The translations under genes were made by a program, and so were the position numbers. Shown here piece by piece: positions 63,796 through 64,000 of a stretch of 64,000 nt of DNA (its first letter is position 1; each line of letters begins with the position of its first letter). The notes below the pieces were generated by a model that searched no databases, was not told the origin of the DNA, and saw only the letters and a program-made list of their open reading frames with translations. Source of the stretch: Paraburkholderia phenazinium (GTDB taxonomy: Bacteria > Pseudomonadota > Gammaproteobacteria > Burkholderiales > Burkholderiaceae); the NCBI RefSeq assembly GCF_900100735.1, contig NZ_FNCJ01000002.1, positions 62,001 to 126,000 of the forward strand, read 5' to 3'.

Positions 63796-63843
63796 ATGTA
63801 CACCAGCGTCGCGTCGGCACAAGGAAAGCGTCATGAAAACTAA
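63796..63843 (+). CDS. 15-residue leader ORF overlapping phaB
   Basis: MYTSVASAQGKRHEN, with a GAGGAGG ribosome binding site about 6 bases before the ATG. The stop lies 11 bases inside the phaB start region, so translation could couple to phaB. Confidence 0.4.
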   Translation: MYTSVASAQGKRHEN

Positions 63844-64000
63844 ACGGGTCGCCTTCGTCACAGGCGGAATGGGTGGGCTCGGCAGCGCGATTAGTCGCAG
63901 GCTGCATGATGCCGGTATGGAGGTGGCGGTCTCGCATTCGGAGCGCAACGATCACGTGGCGACATGGCTGATGCATGAGCGAGATGCCGGCCGCAACTTT
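63833..64000 (+). CDS. phaB: Acetoacetyl-CoA reductase (PhaB-like SDR), partial
   Basis: The first 56 codons, running off the window end. The ATG has AAGGAAAG upstream. MKTKRVAFVTGGMGGLGSAI is the typical PhaB/FabG-type NADP(H) loop, and the following HDAGMEVAVSHSERNDHVAT matches PhaB. The enzyme reduces acetoacetyl-CoA for polyhydroxybutyrate synthesis, an electron sink consistent with an oxygen-limitation module. The catalytic part is outside the window. Confidence 0.85.
   Translation, partial: MKTKRVAFVTGGMGGLGSAISRRLHDAGMEVAVSHSERNDHVATWLMHERDAGRNF

Noticed and set aside
1..64000. CRISPR arrays, insertion sequences, prophage and rRNA genes
   Set aside because: I looked for regularly spaced repeats, transposase motifs, terminal inverted repeats with target duplications, phage structural genes and rRNA sequences and saw none; the 60-bp inverted repeat at 47831 has no transposase or target duplication.

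Overview
The window looks like chromosomal DNA of a Burkholderiaceae bacterium, most likely Paraburkholderia or Caballeronia. The base composition is high-GC, and LysR and TetR regulators paired with divergent small oxidoreductase operons are dense. There is also a persulfide dioxygenase-rhodanese fusion and an Fnr / universal stress / oleate hydratase / PhaB block, both of which I know from this group. I saw no rRNA, convincing tRNA, CRISPR array, intact insertion sequence or prophage. Assignments rest on protein families recognised by eye, without database searches.

Left part (1-14.2 kb): a phytanoyl-CoA-dioxygenase-like gene is followed by an accessory patch. That patch holds a 1989-residue DUF4011-helicase-nuclease-DUF3320 protein of a defence-associated class, a possible small upstream partner, and a markedly AT-rich gene for a four-helix membrane protein with a domain resembling small ADP-ribosyltransferase-fold toxins. 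Next come an ABC-F ATPase behind a 28-codon leader with a very strong ribosome binding site, and a convergent TonB-dependent receptor.

Middle part (15-41 kb): several regulator/target pairs (LysR-SDR, LysR-nitrilase, TetR-alpha/beta hydrolase, LysR-F420-type reductase) have visible operator palindromes. Between them lie a flippase with an FkbM-like partner, a class V aminotransferase, a stress/sulfur cluster (EF-G paralogue, YbaK deacylase, FmdB zinc ribbon, 1-Cys peroxiredoxin, persulfide dioxygenase-rhodanese fusion), a chemoreceptor, an SDR-tautomerase pair, an acyltransferase and small secreted or membrane proteins. Gene decay is visible at three places: a cupin/LysR scar (19.2-19.6 kb), a one-base frameshift in a TPR protein (29.12 kb), and an aldolase fused into an alcohol dehydrogenase remnant (45.2 kb).

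Right part (41-64 kb): a LysE exporter, a two-gene secreted operon (alpha-helical repeat protein plus DUF3142), a TetR/DJ-1 pair, and a 60-bp inverted repeat ahead of a tandem-HTH/S24-like regulator overlapping a trans-aconitate-methyltransferase-like gene. Then come a VUT transporter, a receiver-PAS-GGDEF-EAL protein and a secreted beta-propeller. The last 8 kb appears to be an oxygen-limitation module: a hypothetical gene, Fnr, a receiver whose phospho-acceptor is Glu, a NarL-type response regulator with its PAS histidine kinase, a tandem universal stress protein behind a perfect Fnr box, oleate hydratase, an HPF-like protein and the start of phaB.
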